A DNA stretch of 64,000 nucleotides from Palleniella intestinalis (GCF_013166595.1 NZ_JABKKG010000010.1:1-64000); one strand, 5' to 3'. Positions 34,518-44,684 are shown, counted from the first letter of the stretch. Translations and numbers: made by a program. Notes: generated by a model from the letters alone, not told the origin.

Positions 34518-36035
34518 ATGAAAAAACTCAGACTTTTGCTTGCATCGCTTGCATTGCCGGCTATCATCTGTGCCACTCCTGTGCAAGAAGACTCCGACCC
34601 GCCGGCACGAAAGACCATCACTCTGCCGGGAGGAAAGGCGGCAGACATCCCTCCCGGTCCTTACACCGACTCGTGGGAGTCTATCAAAGAGAATTACAAG
34701 ACACCGCAATGGTTCATCGACGGCAAGTTCGGAATCTTCATCCATTGGGGAGTGTACAGCGTACCGGCAGCAGGGAGCGAATGGTATCCGCGCCACATGT
34801 ATGGCGGAATGCTGCAACATCACATCGACCATTGGGGCAACCCGAAAGATTTCGGGTACAAGGAATTCATCCCACTGTTCAAGGCTGAGAAATTCAATCC
34901 TGAGGAGTGGGCGGAACTGTTCAAGGAAGCCGGGGCAACATACGTCATACCGACAGCCGAGCATCATGACGGCTTCGCCATGTACGACAGCAAACTCACT
35001 CGCTGGAACGCGAAGCAAATGGGCCCGAAGCGTGATGTCATCGGCGAACTCGCAAAGGCGGTGCGCGCCGAAGGGATGAAATTCGGAATCTCCAACCACC
35101 GCATCGAACATTGGGACTTCATGTATCCGACAAATGCGAAGGAACATGACCTCTACGACCCTGAATACGCTGATTTCTACGGCCCGCCACAGAAGCCCGA
35201 CAATACAAAAGCTTCGGCAATGGGACCTACACAGGAGGAGGTTATGGAGGGCAAGGAAGCTCCGCAAAGCCGGGCCTTCCTCGAGGAATGGCTGGCACGT
35301 TGTCAGGAGATAATCGACAACTATCGCCCTGACCTTGTCTATTTCGACAACGGAATCAACAGCCGCAGCCTTGACCCGATAAAGCTGCGCCTCGCCGCCT
35401 ACTATTACAACCGTGCCACGGAATGGGGCAAACCTGTCTCACTGACCACAAAGAGCGATGCCTATCTCTACGGCACTATCCGCGATTTCGAGCGCATGAG
35501 CCGCGCGCCAAAGGAGCAGACTGACTATTATTGGCAGGTGGATGACCCTATCGGGCATAAGTTCGGATACGTGGAGGGACTGAGACTGCAGTCGGCGGAA
35601 GGCATCATCCGCAGCCTCATCAACAACATTTCGCGCAACGGCAACCTGTGCCTTAACGTTTCCCCGAAGTCTGACGGCACAATCCCCGCAGACCAGCAGC
35701 TCATCTTACGCACAATAGGCGAATGGCTGCGCACCAACGGCGAGGCGGTCTATGGCAGCAGGGCATGGAAGAAAGATGCGGAGGGAGACATGCGCTTCAC
35801 ACAAAAAGACGGCAATGTCTATATGTTCATGCTGCGCCCGAAAGCAGGGAAAACCACCGTCGAGGCTCTCGGCAAAACCTCCGCAGGGAGAATTTCCAAG
35901 GTGGAACTCTTAGGCGGTGGCGGCATCAGATTCAAGCAAACAGCGGAAGCCCTGCACATCACCCTGCCGGAAAACGCATCTGCTGACAACAAGCCAATAA
36001 CATTCCGTATAACTTTATCACACAAGAAGAAATGA
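34518..36035 (+). CDS. GH29 alpha-L-fucosidase
   Basis: 505 residues with a signal peptide (1-20). Releases fucose from glycans in the periplasm or outside. The GH29 features are FGIFIHWGVYSVPAAGSEWY near 71-90, AEHHDGFAMYDS at 147-158, WNAKQMGPKRDV, and the nucleophile segment LVYFDNGI with Asp277. A C-terminal beta domain follows. WFDG in many GH29 enzymes reads YFDN here. Its last four bases overlap the SGNH gene, so the two are co-translated. Confidence 0.9.
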   Translation: MKKLRLLLASLALPAIICATPVQEDSDPPARKTITLPGGKAADIPPGPYTDSWESIKENYKTPQWFIDGKFGIFIHWGVYSVPAAGSEWYPRHMYGGMLQHHIDHWGNPKDFGYKEFIPLFKAEKFNPEEWAELFKEAGATYVIPTAEHHDGFAMYDSKLTRWNAKQMGPKRDVIGELAKAVRAEGMKFGISNHRIEHWDFMYPTNAKEHDLYDPEYADFYGPPQKPDNTKASAMGPTQEEVMEGKEAPQSRAFLEEWLARCQEIIDNYRPDLVYFDNGINSRSLDPIKLRLAAYYYNRATEWGKPVSLTTKSDAYLYGTIRDFERMSRAPKEQTDYYWQVDDPIGHKFGYVEGLRLQSAEGIIRSLINNISRNGNLCLNVSPKSDGTIPADQQLILRTIGEWLRTNGEAVYGSRAWKKDAEGDMRFTQKDGNVYMFMLRPKAGKTTVEALGKTSAGRISKVELLGGGGIRFKQTAEALHITLPENASADNKPITFRITLSHKKK

Positions 36036-36766
36036 AAAGACTGAAACTTTTACTTACATCCCTTGCATTTCCGGCAATCATTCTCGCCTCCCCTCTGCGC
36101 ATACTCTATTTAGGTGACTCCGTCACCGACGGAGGATGGGGCAGGAGCGGAGGGAGCATGGCTCCAGCCAAGGACAGGAACCACTCGGACCTGAACCACA
36201 TCTTCGGACACAGCTACATGATGATTTCCGCCGCCACCCTGATGGCGGAAAAGCCGGGCAGCTACGAGTGCTTCAACCGTGGGATAAGCGGTTACACGCT
36301 GGCAGACCTCGAAAAGCATTGGCAGAATAACTGCATGGAGATGAAGCCTGACGTGCTGTCAGTGCTCATCGGCACAAATGACGTGGCACTGTTCCTGGAG
36401 AGCGGAGAGAAAGAGTTCGACCTGAAGGGTTGGGAAAGGCGTTACGACAATCTTCTCACGATGACAAAGCAGCAGTTTCCCGGTGTCCGCCTGATGCTGT
36501 GCACCCCTTTCGTCGGGAAAGTGGGCAAGCGTGGCGAAGCAGAGGACTATGCCCTGCGCGAGCAACTCATAGGCAAACTGGCAGAAGTGACCGCCCGTCT
36601 TGCCACAAAGCATAACGCCACACTTGTGCCTTTCAGAGAGATGTTCGACTCACTGACCGCTCCTTCCAAGCAATACTGGCTTTGGGACGGCATCCACCCT
36701 ACCCCTGCCGCCCACAAGAAAATGGCAGACCTGTGGCTTGAATGCTTTCATTCACAAAACCTGTAA
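36032..36766 (+). CDS. SGNH/GDSL hydrolase (carbohydrate esterase-like)
   Basis: 244 residues. Signal peptide 1-20, very like that of the fucosidase. Block I GDSVTDGG with Ser30, block II Gly in NRGISGYTL, block III GTND, and block V DGIHPTPAAH with the catalytic Asp and His. Likely removes acetyl or other ester groups from a glycan so the fucosidase can act. Start overlaps the fucosidase stop (ATGA). Confidence 0.9.
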   Translation: MKRLKLLLTSLAFPAIILASPLRILYLGDSVTDGGWGRSGGSMAPAKDRNHSDLNHIFGHSYMMISAATLMAEKPGSYECFNRGISGYTLADLEKHWQNNCMEMKPDVLSVLIGTNDVALFLESGEKEFDLKGWERRYDNLLTMTKQQFPGVRLMLCTPFVGKVGKRGEAEDYALREQLIGKLAEVTARLATKHNATLVPFREMFDSLTAPSKQYWLWDGIHPTPAAHKKMADLWLECFHSQNL

Positions 36767-36861
36767 TCCGAAACCGCCGGTTTGCTACCCTTCATCTCCG
36801 CAGCGCAGAGACAGGCTTCCGAAACACTTGATAATCAGCGGTTTATTTTCACATTATTCTT

Positions 36862-36951
36862 TACAACACAAAGTGTTACCTTTTGTCATACAAAAGGTAA
36901 CACTTTGTGTTGTAAATGGTAACGGTTTGTAGTGCGAAAGGTTACCTTTCA
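36862..36951. repeat. AAAGGTAACACTTT-type repeat cluster, copy 2
   Basis: Four units: AAAGTGTTACCTTTT, AAAAGGTAACACTTTG, AAATGGTAACGGTTTG and AAAGGTTACCTTTC, about 24 bases apart, with TGTGTTGT-type and TAGTGCG-type links. The first two are in opposite orientation. Lies between the SGNH gene (+) and the last gene of the minus-strand secretion block. Confidence 0.8.
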
Positions 36952-36984
36952 CCAAACCATACATAATGGCATGACAGCCGGCAC

Positions 36985-37767
36985 TTATTTCTTGAACAGA
37001 TTGAAAGGAAAGTATTCCGTCCAACCAGATTTGCTTTTCGGGGAACCAACCATAATAGTAACATCATCCTCACTACCACGCCTTATTGCAAGTTGCCGCA
37101 GATTATCACAGATTTCTTTCGGATTGTCCCCGGCACTTGTTATTGTTGCCATGATTTCCTCATTGGTGCAATAGCCTGTCAAGCCGTCGCTGCATAGGAT
37201 TATTATATCGCCATCTGCACATTCATGTCTCGCGCACTCAGGGACAACATACTCATCTCCTCCACCTACAAACCTTGTAATCATGTTATTATCCGGGTGG
37301 GCAAAGGATTCCCGGACACCTATTTTCCCGTTGTCTATCAGTTCCTGCACATAAGAATGGTCGCGTGTCGAGAATGTGATTCTCTTCAAATCCGTATTAT
37401 ATACAAAGCACCGGCTGTCACCACACCAACAGACATACATGTACGGTCCGATGAATTGCGCGACTACCGCTGTAGTCCCCATGCCGGCAGTCTCTGCATG
37501 CTCCATGGAATATTCTCGTATAAAAGAATCACATTTGACGAACATGCCGGACATGCACTTGAAGATTTCGGACTCTGTCATGCGTGCAAAGTCCCGGTTC
37601 TTAAGTCCGAGCAGCAGATTCTCGACTACCAGATGAGATGCTACCTCACCGGCATTCTCCCCTCCCATTCCGTCTGCAACCACAGCCATATTGTCTGTAG
37701 CAGCAAAGGAGTCTTCATTGCAAGAGTGGGACAAGCCTTTGCAAGATATGGAATAAAACTTCATCAC
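36985..37767 (-). CDS. PP2C-family Ser/Thr phosphatase of the secretion block
   Basis: 260 residues, a single PP2C domain of normal length. Motifs: NEDSF, VADGMGGENAGEVAS, the GMGTTAV run, WCGDSRCF, SDGLTG and EDDVTIMV, so all metal-site Asp residues are present. No membrane span; cytosolic. In type VI secretion such a phosphatase opposes a membrane Ser/Thr kinase and an FHA protein; a kinase (39566-41056) and FHA protein (49072-51459) are in the same block. Last gene of the minus-strand run. Confidence 0.9.
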   Translation of the reverse strand: MMKFYSISCKGLSHSCNEDSFAATDNMAVVADGMGGENAGEVASHLVVENLLLGLKNRDFARMTESEIFKCMSGMFVKCDSFIREYSMEHAETAGMGTTAVVAQFIGPYMYVCWCGDSRCFVYNTDLKRITFSTRDHSYVQELIDNGKIGVRESFAHPDNNMITRFVGGGDEYVVPECARHECADGDIIILCSDGLTGYCTNEEIMATITSAGDNPKEICDNLRQLAIRRGSEDDVTIMVGSPKSKSGWTEYFPFNLFKK

Positions 37768-37770
37768 TGC

Positions 37771-39531
37771 CTAAATCTCTAACCGAGGAACAACCTTTTT
37801 CTGCCCGGAAACAACAGGGGACTTCTTGCGAATCACGACAGACTCCTGTTTCTTCTTCTTTGGCACAGGCTTCACATAAGTAATCTCAAATGGGAACACA
37901 GACGGAGGGCAACCTTTCTCTATCACACAGATATTGAGCGTATTGTTCCCTTCTTGGAGGTTTGACACGGTGCACTTGTACCTTGTCTCTGATATTTTCT
38001 CATACGTGGCACTAATATTGTCAGCCTGTACACTGATTTCAAACGGGTAGTCATTCTCACCAACCAGCTTTTCTGCATTGATATTTACTGTAAAAGTAGC
38101 CACACCATTCGAGATTGTCGTCTCAGAATCCATATGGTCCACATTATAATATTTATAGTGCCACGCCCTGACATCCTTCTTTCGTTCGAACAAGGTTATG
38201 CCGTCGTATGAAACAGTAAACGGATATGATATTGTTGTAATAACGTCAGGCAAAGAGTCCGGAATGTTCAAAGTGCAGTTGTATTGTACAAAATTGCCGC
38301 TCTCCGTGTCTTTCTTCTCTCTGGAAGTCTTGTCAATCACGCAGCCGGAGGACATTGGTATTTCGATGCGAGCCTCATCGGCAGAGATAGACGATGGCAA
38401 ATCAAGCCTTATCTGTGTCTCAAACTTCTGATGACGGAACGGTATGTCATCACCCTTGTTGATGCTTAACCTCAAGTCCAAGTCATCGTATGCCTTCAAT
38501 ATGCCCCACTTGCCACGTGTCTTGACGAAAGCGCATTTATCATACAGCAGTCCTATTGCCTCAAATTGGCAAGGCAGGAAATCCTTTCCTTTATAAGCCA
38601 ATCCATGCTTACCGCCATTTTCAACCTTTCCGAAATCCGACTTGTACCGGACTTTTGCTTCTACATCTGCGGCTGTGACATGGATATCACCATTGAACAT
38701 TATAGTGTCAGGAACCAATTCTTCGGTAAATGTGAAATAAGCACTCCCCTTCTTGCCTATCTTTGCCTTAATCCGCACACCAGAATTCGGCAGATGCTCA
38801 AAGTACTGTTCGTAGTCACCGTCCACAACCAAGTGGTGCTCTTTCACTGTCTGCCCATCGGTTTTGATGATTGGCTCGAAATCCAGACTGCCGGCAGAGA
38901 ACCAAAACAATTTGTTCTTTATGACGGCAATGCCTTTGCCGTCCTTGTTTACTCCGGACAAGAACATAATGTCCTCAGGAGAGAAAGGCTTCCCTTTTGC
39001 TGTGTATGAGACATTTTTATCCTGTGGGGAGTAATAGCAGAAATACGGGTCTTTCCTCTTGTCCGGCTGCTGGTACTTCAGCACAGGAGCCAATCCGTCA
39101 TGTACAGGCCACGCCCTGGCTGCATCGTCAAGGACTATGCGCTTGCCGTCTTTTGAGATGTAGCCATATTTGCTATCAGAAACAAATGCCACATATCCGT
39201 CCCGGAATTCCGAGCCATAGATTATTGCAGACTGCGGAATGGAAGTGAAAGCGCCTTTCAAATCCACTATTCCGACTATCGTCTTTTCGTCTTTGTTCAC
39301 AACCAAAGCATGACCTTCCTTATAACTCAGAACTTTGGAAGATGTCTGAAACAGACGCTTTCCCTCAAAATTCCATAATACCGTTGTACCGGCAGAGTCG
39401 GTTGCAATAACACTATTGTCAGCCTTTACCTCTATGCCGTCATAGGCAGGTTTAACCAGCCACTTCGCAAGTTGCGCATATCCTATCAAAAAAGAGCAAC
39501 ACAAAGTTGTTGTAAGAATCAATCGTTTCAT
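37771..39531 (-). CDS. Secreted WG-repeat-like protein
   Basis: 586 residues. Signal peptide 1-19. The first 370 residues contain repeated short beta units of the WG/KWG type: KYGYISKDGKRI, KHGLAYKGKDFLPCQF and KWGILKAYDDLDL. The last 200 are beta-rich with no named domain, and a basic Pro/Lys-rich tail ends it. Predicted periplasmic or surface. It lies 3 bases before the phosphatase and 34 after the kinase, so it may sense or bind something for the kinase. Family otherwise unknown. Confidence 0.6.
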   Translation of the reverse strand: MKRLILTTTLCCSFLIGYAQLAKWLVKPAYDGIEVKADNSVIATDSAGTTVLWNFEGKRLFQTSSKVLSYKEGHALVVNKDEKTIVGIVDLKGAFTSIPQSAIIYGSEFRDGYVAFVSDSKYGYISKDGKRIVLDDAARAWPVHDGLAPVLKYQQPDKRKDPYFCYYSPQDKNVSYTAKGKPFSPEDIMFLSGVNKDGKGIAVIKNKLFWFSAGSLDFEPIIKTDGQTVKEHHLVVDGDYEQYFEHLPNSGVRIKAKIGKKGSAYFTFTEELVPDTIMFNGDIHVTAADVEAKVRYKSDFGKVENGGKHGLAYKGKDFLPCQFEAIGLLYDKCAFVKTRGKWGILKAYDDLDLRLSINKGDDIPFRHQKFETQIRLDLPSSISADEARIEIPMSSGCVIDKTSREKKDTESGNFVQYNCTLNIPDSLPDVITTISYPFTVSYDGITLFERKKDVRAWHYKYYNVDHMDSETTISNGVATFTVNINAEKLVGENDYPFEISVQADNISATYEKISETRYKCTVSNLQEGNNTLNICVIEKGCPPSVFPFEITYVKPVPKKKKQESVVIRKKSPVVSGQKKVVPRLEI

Positions 39532-39565
39532 TGAATTATGTTATATTATTTGAGACATATCTGCA

Positions 39566-41056
39566 TCACTTTTTCCCATCCACAGCCTTTAGTCCATTGG
39601 CTATTTTGTCCATAAGGACTCTGTCATCGCAAAGTTCTGCCCAAGCGTATGCCTTTTTCAACAGCTTCTCCGCTCTCCGGGTGTTCTGCGACACAACCTT
39701 GTCCGTATTGAAATAATAGCATGCCAGGCGGTACAACGCCTCTGCGTTTATGCAAGTGTAGGATGAATCATTGGCTTCCTCAATCCTTGCCAGCAATCCG
39801 ATAGCCCTGTTGTTTATTGTGTATGATTTTGGCAGATACTTATCAACAGTATTATCAGGATAAACCTCGATGCCAAGAACTGATTTTCTCATTAGCGACA
39901 CACTGTCCGAATACCAGCCATAGGTATGTGCCAACTCGTAGGTGGCAGGAACATAGCCTTTGCTGCTCAGACTGTCCAGCAATGCAAGCCCTCTCTCCAT
40001 GGTTGTTTTTTCCTTGCTGTCCAGCATTGACAAAGCCTGGCTGTAACGTTCCTCTATACTTATCGGTTTTGGAGAAGGTTTCTTCTCTTCCGTCGGAATC
40101 AGACAAAAAGCCAAAGCAGCCAACACTGCACACACGCCACCGCTGACAATGGCTTTCTTTCGTGTACTCCACAAAGGATATTTCCTGCTTTGGGCAGCCC
40201 TGTATATAGTCTGGGCAGAGGGACGTTTTGACGGTTCAAGAGACAGGCAGTCATGTACCAGCCGCTTGATGTATTTAGGAACATTCTCCTCTATCTTCGG
40301 AGGCTCTGCATCATTCTCCGCCTGCGTTCCTCCTCCATTTTCGCCAAACGGCACTTCTCCTGTTATCAACTCATACACAGTAGCACCGAAACTCCATATA
40401 TCGCTTTCGGGAGAAGACTCGTAATCTTCTCCAAAGCGTTCCGGTGCCATATATGCCATAGTGCCACTTTGGCTGTCCTCATAGCCATCCCTGTTGTTGC
40501 CGCTGTGCGAGCTGATGCCGAAGTCTGTGATTACAAAGTTACCACCATCATCAATCAAGATATTTGCAGGTTTGATGTCATGGTGGACAATGGTCGGGTT
40601 AACGGAATGCAAGTAATTCAAACCGGCAGAAACATCACTGATATAGCGCCATAGCTCATCCGCATCATGCACTTTTCCTTGCAGTTTCTCAGAAGAGCCA
40701 TTGGCGCAGAAAGGCAAGACCAAATAAGGGATGCCTTCGTAAATCGAGAAGTTGATGGGCTGCACAAGGTTGGTGTGGTGGCAGTTGAAGACAATCTTGA
40801 ACTCATCACGGAATCTCTGTTCGCCAATATCCATGGCATTCTTTGGACGATAAATCTTTATCGCGACTTGGATACCGGACTCTTCCTGACGAACGACATC
40901 ATCCTCTGCCTCATCATAAACCTCGTCTATGGTGTTTGCATCCAATGCCAGCCAGACATCAGCAGTGCCGCCGTCAGAACTTAACGGCCTCAACAACTTA
41001 TATCTATTGTCAAACAGTTTGCCTTTTTCTATAAAAGATTCAATATCAAATGTCAT
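39566..41056 (-). CDS. Membrane Ser/Thr protein kinase with C-terminal repeats
   Basis: 496 residues. Eukaryotic-like kinase domain 15-290: glycine loop LSSDGGTADVW, VAIK Lys67, catalytic HHDIKPANIL (Asp160), TDFG (178-180) and MAPE. One membrane span at about 302-320. The outside part (325-496) has Sel1/TPR-like helices. It most likely acts as the PpkA-type kinase of a type VI threonine-phosphorylation pathway, inferred from the PP2C and FHA genes nearby. Gap of 103 bases to the next gene upstream. Confidence 0.9.
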   Translation of the reverse strand: MTFDIESFIEKGKLFDNRYKLLRPLSSDGGTADVWLALDANTIDEVYDEAEDDVVRQEESGIQVAIKIYRPKNAMDIGEQRFRDEFKIVFNCHHTNLVQPINFSIYEGIPYLVLPFCANGSSEKLQGKVHDADELWRYISDVSAGLNYLHSVNPTIVHHDIKPANILIDDGGNFVITDFGISSHSGNNRDGYEDSQSGTMAYMAPERFGEDYESSPESDIWSFGATVYELITGEVPFGENGGGTQAENDAEPPKIEENVPKYIKRLVHDCLSLEPSKRPSAQTIYRAAQSRKYPLWSTRKKAIVSGGVCAVLAALAFCLIPTEEKKPSPKPISIEERYSQALSMLDSKEKTTMERGLALLDSLSSKGYVPATYELAHTYGWYSDSVSLMRKSVLGIEVYPDNTVDKYLPKSYTINNRAIGLLARIEEANDSSYTCINAEALYRLACYYFNTDKVVSQNTRRAEKLLKKAYAWAELCDDRVLMDKIANGLKAVDGKK

Positions 41057-41159
41057 AATTATGATTTGTGAAGTAAATTCGTTTTAATGTTGGCACGCAA
41101 CAAGAGCATACCGCACGATACAGAGCGTGCTATCCCATTGGACGCAGGTGCTTGCCATT

Positions 41160-42140
41160 TTATTTCAGCATAATCCTTTTCCCAGGCTTCAATCGGACAA
41201 AACCACTTAATCCATTAAGTTTTGCCAATTGGTGCAACTGAATGCCAAACTGTTGGGACACTTCATACAGGGTCTCATCATCTTGTGCTATATAGTAGTC
41301 TTGCGCTCCCTCATAATGTCTCTTCTTCTTTTCAAGGAAAACAATGTCACCTTCCGTTATCTGTGCTTCCACATCGACTTCATTGAATTTCAGCAGATCC
41401 GTTATTGAGACATTGTGCTTGCGGGCGACATAGGCTAATGTCTCTCCGGGATTTAACGTTGTGCAATGGCAATCATTGATACGGACAATGTATCGCTTTG
41501 CTGAATTTTGAATGATTTCCTGCTCTTCCGACACTTCTGTCTCAGGCATTTCACAATCAACCTCAAAGACCGGTTTTGTCTGCTCCTTATAGGTTGTGAC
41601 AACGACAGTCTTGCCCGGGCGTAACTTCACGCCACCATTTATGGCATACAGCTTATAGCTGTCGATAATGCCAATCAATGCTTTCGCATAATTAGGTGCT
41701 GTAGCATAACCGGCTTTCTTCAAGCCTGCCGCCCACTTGCGGTAGTCATAGACACTTATGCAGAGAAGGTGCTTATAGAACCTGCTTGTGGATAAAAGTC
41801 TTGCGTGGTCAGTATATGAGTCCTCAGCATTCTTATAACAGCGGAAACGGCTTTTGCATGTTTCGTCATCCCACGCATAATAGACGCTGCCATTCCAGCC
41901 TCCAAGAGCCTTGATGCCAAAATGGTTGTTCGTGTTTCTTGTCAGCGAACTTGTCCCTGCACCTGATTCAAGTATTCCCTGCGCCAACGTAATTGTCGCC
42001 GGAACGCCATAATCCTTCTCGTTCTGCAATGCAATGGATTTGTATTTTGCAATATAGGACTGCACATCGGATGAAGATTGAGAAAACGTAACATTAGCAT
42101 AGAGAAAAGACATAAATATAAGTATTATTCGAAATGTCAT
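41160..42140 (-). CDS. LysM-containing glucosaminidase (GH73-type)
   Basis: 326 residues. Signal peptide 1-20. A GH73/FlgJ-like N-acetylglucosaminidase domain lies at 24-165 with catalytic Glu58 in QGILESGAG, then NNHFGIKA and the YRKWAAGLKKAGYAT stretch. Two LysM repeats follow (about 232-270 and 282-325). It would bind and cut peptidoglycan, which fits a helper that opens the wall for secretion-system assembly. 3 bases to the next gene. Confidence 0.88.
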   Translation of the reverse strand: MTFRIILIFMSFLYANVTFSQSSSDVQSYIAKYKSIALQNEKDYGVPATITLAQGILESGAGTSSLTRNTNNHFGIKALGGWNGSVYYAWDDETCKSRFRCYKNAEDSYTDHARLLSTSRFYKHLLCISVYDYRKWAAGLKKAGYATAPNYAKALIGIIDSYKLYAINGGVKLRPGKTVVVTTYKEQTKPVFEVDCEMPETEVSEEQEIIQNSAKRYIVRINDCHCTTLNPGETLAYVARKHNVSITDLLKFNEVDVEAQITEGDIVFLEKKKRHYEGAQDYYIAQDDETLYEVSQQFGIQLHQLAKLNGLSGFVRLKPGKRIMLK

Positions 42141-42143
42141 AAA

Positions 42144-42893
42144 TCAATATATCGTGAGTCCTTTTATGAAATAATAAGAACAATTTTGTTTGGGGACATT
42201 TGTTACAGGTCTTTGCATTACTATCGTTCTTTGTATTTCCTGTTCCCCTGCAAATATGTTTTTAGCACTGAACCCCTCATAAGGTGTATCATGTATGAAA
42301 TGTTCAGCCCCTATTTTCTTGTTTTGAATAGAATAACTTGGCGATGATGATATTTTTGAAATTTCATTTTGTGTTCCTCCTGTAATCTTCCTATACATTC
42401 TCTTTGCATAATCACCATTAAACATAATATTCCATCTTGCAGAATCTCTTCCACCACGCATATAACCTTTTACGACGGGGTTATTCAGTGCTTCTTTTAT
42501 CAAATTTTTCAATATTGGCTTCAATGATTTTGAAGCCGTTTTTAAGAAGGGGATACACCCCATAAGATTCAAAACAAACCCAATTGCATCTAATGGAGGA
42601 AACAAGCAAACTATAGCCAAGGCTAATGAGCAACCTATACCTATCGGTCCAGGGAGCATGCTACCTAGCTCCGCTACGCTAAAGCTTTTTGTAACACCCC
42701 GCAAATGATGCAACTCATTTCCAAGTTTTTCCCCTTTAGCTAATTTGCCTGCAATCTTATTTAGTTCCAAAATAAGTTCGTTCCACTCCCTTAAAATTTT
42801 GGATTCATTTTTCAATCCTTTCAATAAGGCTTTGACATCTGTATGTGACAACTCTACCAATAAGGGTTTAATATTAATCATTACATTTGCCAT
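42144..42893 (-). CDS. Unrecognised protein with a hydrophobic hairpin
   Basis: 249 residues, no signal peptide. Helical N-terminal part (1-75), then a hydrophobic pair of segments at about 80-125 (PGPIGIGCSLALAIVCLFPP, AIGFVLNLMGCIPFL), then a basic C-terminal domain with RGGRDSARWNIMFNG. No family recognised. The layout (hydrophobic hairpin plus variable tail) resembles toxin-domain proteins, and it lies between TssF-like and glucosaminidase genes with gaps of 3 bases on either side. It could be an effector or a structural part; undecided. Confidence 0.5.
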   Translation of the reverse strand: MANVMINIKPLLVELSHTDVKALLKGLKNESKILREWNELILELNKIAGKLAKGEKLGNELHHLRGVTKSFSVAELGSMLPGPIGIGCSLALAIVCLFPPLDAIGFVLNLMGCIPFLKTASKSLKPILKNLIKEALNNPVVKGYMRGGRDSARWNIMFNGDYAKRMYRKITGGTQNEISKISSSPSYSIQNKKIGAEHFIHDTPYEGFSAKNIFAGEQEIQRTIVMQRPVTNVPKQNCSYYFIKGLTIY

Positions 42894-42896
42894 AAT

Positions 42897-44675
42897 CTAT
42901 TCTTCCAAAGATTTTAATGTGACTATTATCGGCATAGAGATGCAAGAACGGTTAGCTATACGTTGTTGCAATTTATGATCAAACCCACTTTCCACCGCTT
43001 TCATGTAATTCTTCTTGTCTTTGAACATTACATCAATGTAAAGACCACGTTGAAGACCACGGGCACCTGCAGCGCCTTCAACAGTAATGGTGAATGATAT
43101 ACGGGGATATTCATCCTTGCCGAACTCAAATAAGATTTCCTTGCGTAAAAAGGCATCAATGTCCATCTTTGTATAAAGACGGTCTTCTGTCAATGTGTAA
43201 TAGCGCAACAGTTCATAACGCATGTCTGCATTTGGCTTGTCTGTGCCACACATTGCATCAGCAACCACGACAGCCTCCTTCTCAAAGGCGGCTTCTTTCC
43301 TGTTATCCATTTTCTGACCGACCTTAGGTGCATTTCCCCTTTTACCATGTGTTGTCAGATAAGAAACCTTTGTAGTCGTACTTTGGTCTGCCATATTTAT
43401 ATGCCTCATGGCATAGACACCACCATCAAACTTGTCATCAGGAGTGAAACCTGCAATGACAGACTTGCCAATATTATTCACAGACTCACGTAACTGCCGT
43501 ATTGCTTCACCGTCTTTGATACCATTGTATGCCAAGAAAGCGTAGTAGTCATCCATGAAATGATTGTAAAGGCTGCGCACTTCAGCAAACAAGGCATTAT
43601 TGTCATAACATGACGCATCAAAATCGCGAATTACAATCTCGTCTTCAACCTTATCAAAACCTTGTCGAAAACTTGCCGTGGATGTCTGTTGCACGCTGAC
43701 AAAATAAGCATCATCCTCTTTAGTCAGTTTTGCTATTGGAGATGACTGCGTTAATGTTACATTGTTTATGTTGATATTTGCAACAGGCACTACATTTACA
43801 AGAACATCTATTTTATCCGGAATCTCATACTGCTCCCCAAAATCCAATAACAACCACAAGGTATTCGGTTGGAAGCGGTCCAAGTCATTGCTTTCCAATG
43901 ACTGCTGGAAGGCTTTTGGATAAGCACGTCCCTTAAACAGATCTCTGTCTGTTTTGTTGTCTGTAATGCACAGCAGACAATCGTCATGCATTTCCGTCAA
44001 GGCATTTCTCCATTCGTTTATTATCGCAAAGAATGCTTTTGACGATTGTTGCGAGTCAAATGGTTCCAACATTGGGATGTCTTCCATCCGCTCCATAGTT
44101 GCGAATTGCAATTCTGTCTGTTCAGAACCAACGTAAATGTGCTTTGGCGCAAGCCCATTTGTGCCACGCACTAACAGAGATAATCCGCACAATGTATCGA
44201 AATCCGCATCAGACTCTATGCCAAGCCATACATGTCCCTTGTGACCCATTGTTACGGGAGAGACCTCATCATCAGACTTTAGTATGTGCGAAGTGAGAAT
44301 ATGTTTCTTGTTGCAAGGCACTATAAGATTTTTGAATACAGGGATATAATTCAACGGATGTTTGGCATTTGATGTCTTATAGCTGAACATGGCATTCTCA
44401 CTCATCCACTTTGCCTCTTGCATCTTTTTCTGTTTCAGAAAAACTTGCACGAGGGCTAACGCCGGCATAGCCGCAAGTTTGTCATTAGGAATAAAAACAT
44501 CACATAAGCGTTCAGTTACCTTGCGAGGCAAAGCACGAATCTCATCGACTATTCGTTCCGCCTGATATGTCAGCGTGGTAAGCATCAGTTTTGCGATAGG
44601 GTCGTCCAATGCGACGCCATCATCATACAGTTTTGCTGTAATATCTTTAATCCGTTGCTCGATATTTATATCCAT
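42897..44675 (-). CDS. tssF: TssF-like type VI baseplate protein
   Basis: 592 residues. The N-terminus matches TssF (VasA): DDPIAKLMLTTLTYQAERIVDEIRALPRKVTERLCDVFIPNDKLAAMPALALVQVF, read in pieces as the DP-x8-LTYQAERI helix, the ERLCDVFIP segment, and the MPALALVQVF strand. Later parts are beta-rich (baseplate gp6-like fold). TssF pairs with TssG in the baseplate wedge. Gaps of 3 and 9 bases to its neighbours. Length is normal. Confidence 0.85.
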   Translation of the reverse strand: MDINIEQRIKDITAKLYDDGVALDDPIAKLMLTTLTYQAERIVDEIRALPRKVTERLCDVFIPNDKLAAMPALALVQVFLKQKKMQEAKWMSENAMFSYKTSNAKHPLNYIPVFKNLIVPCNKKHILTSHILKSDDEVSPVTMGHKGHVWLGIESDADFDTLCGLSLLVRGTNGLAPKHIYVGSEQTELQFATMERMEDIPMLEPFDSQQSSKAFFAIINEWRNALTEMHDDCLLCITDNKTDRDLFKGRAYPKAFQQSLESNDLDRFQPNTLWLLLDFGEQYEIPDKIDVLVNVVPVANININNVTLTQSSPIAKLTKEDDAYFVSVQQTSTASFRQGFDKVEDEIVIRDFDASCYDNNALFAEVRSLYNHFMDDYYAFLAYNGIKDGEAIRQLRESVNNIGKSVIAGFTPDDKFDGGVYAMRHINMADQSTTTKVSYLTTHGKRGNAPKVGQKMDNRKEAAFEKEAVVVADAMCGTDKPNADMRYELLRYYTLTEDRLYTKMDIDAFLRKEILFEFGKDEYPRISFTITVEGAAGARGLQRGLYIDVMFKDKKNYMKAVESGFDHKLQQRIANRSCISMPIIVTLKSLEE

Positions 44676-44684
44676 AACATTTTC

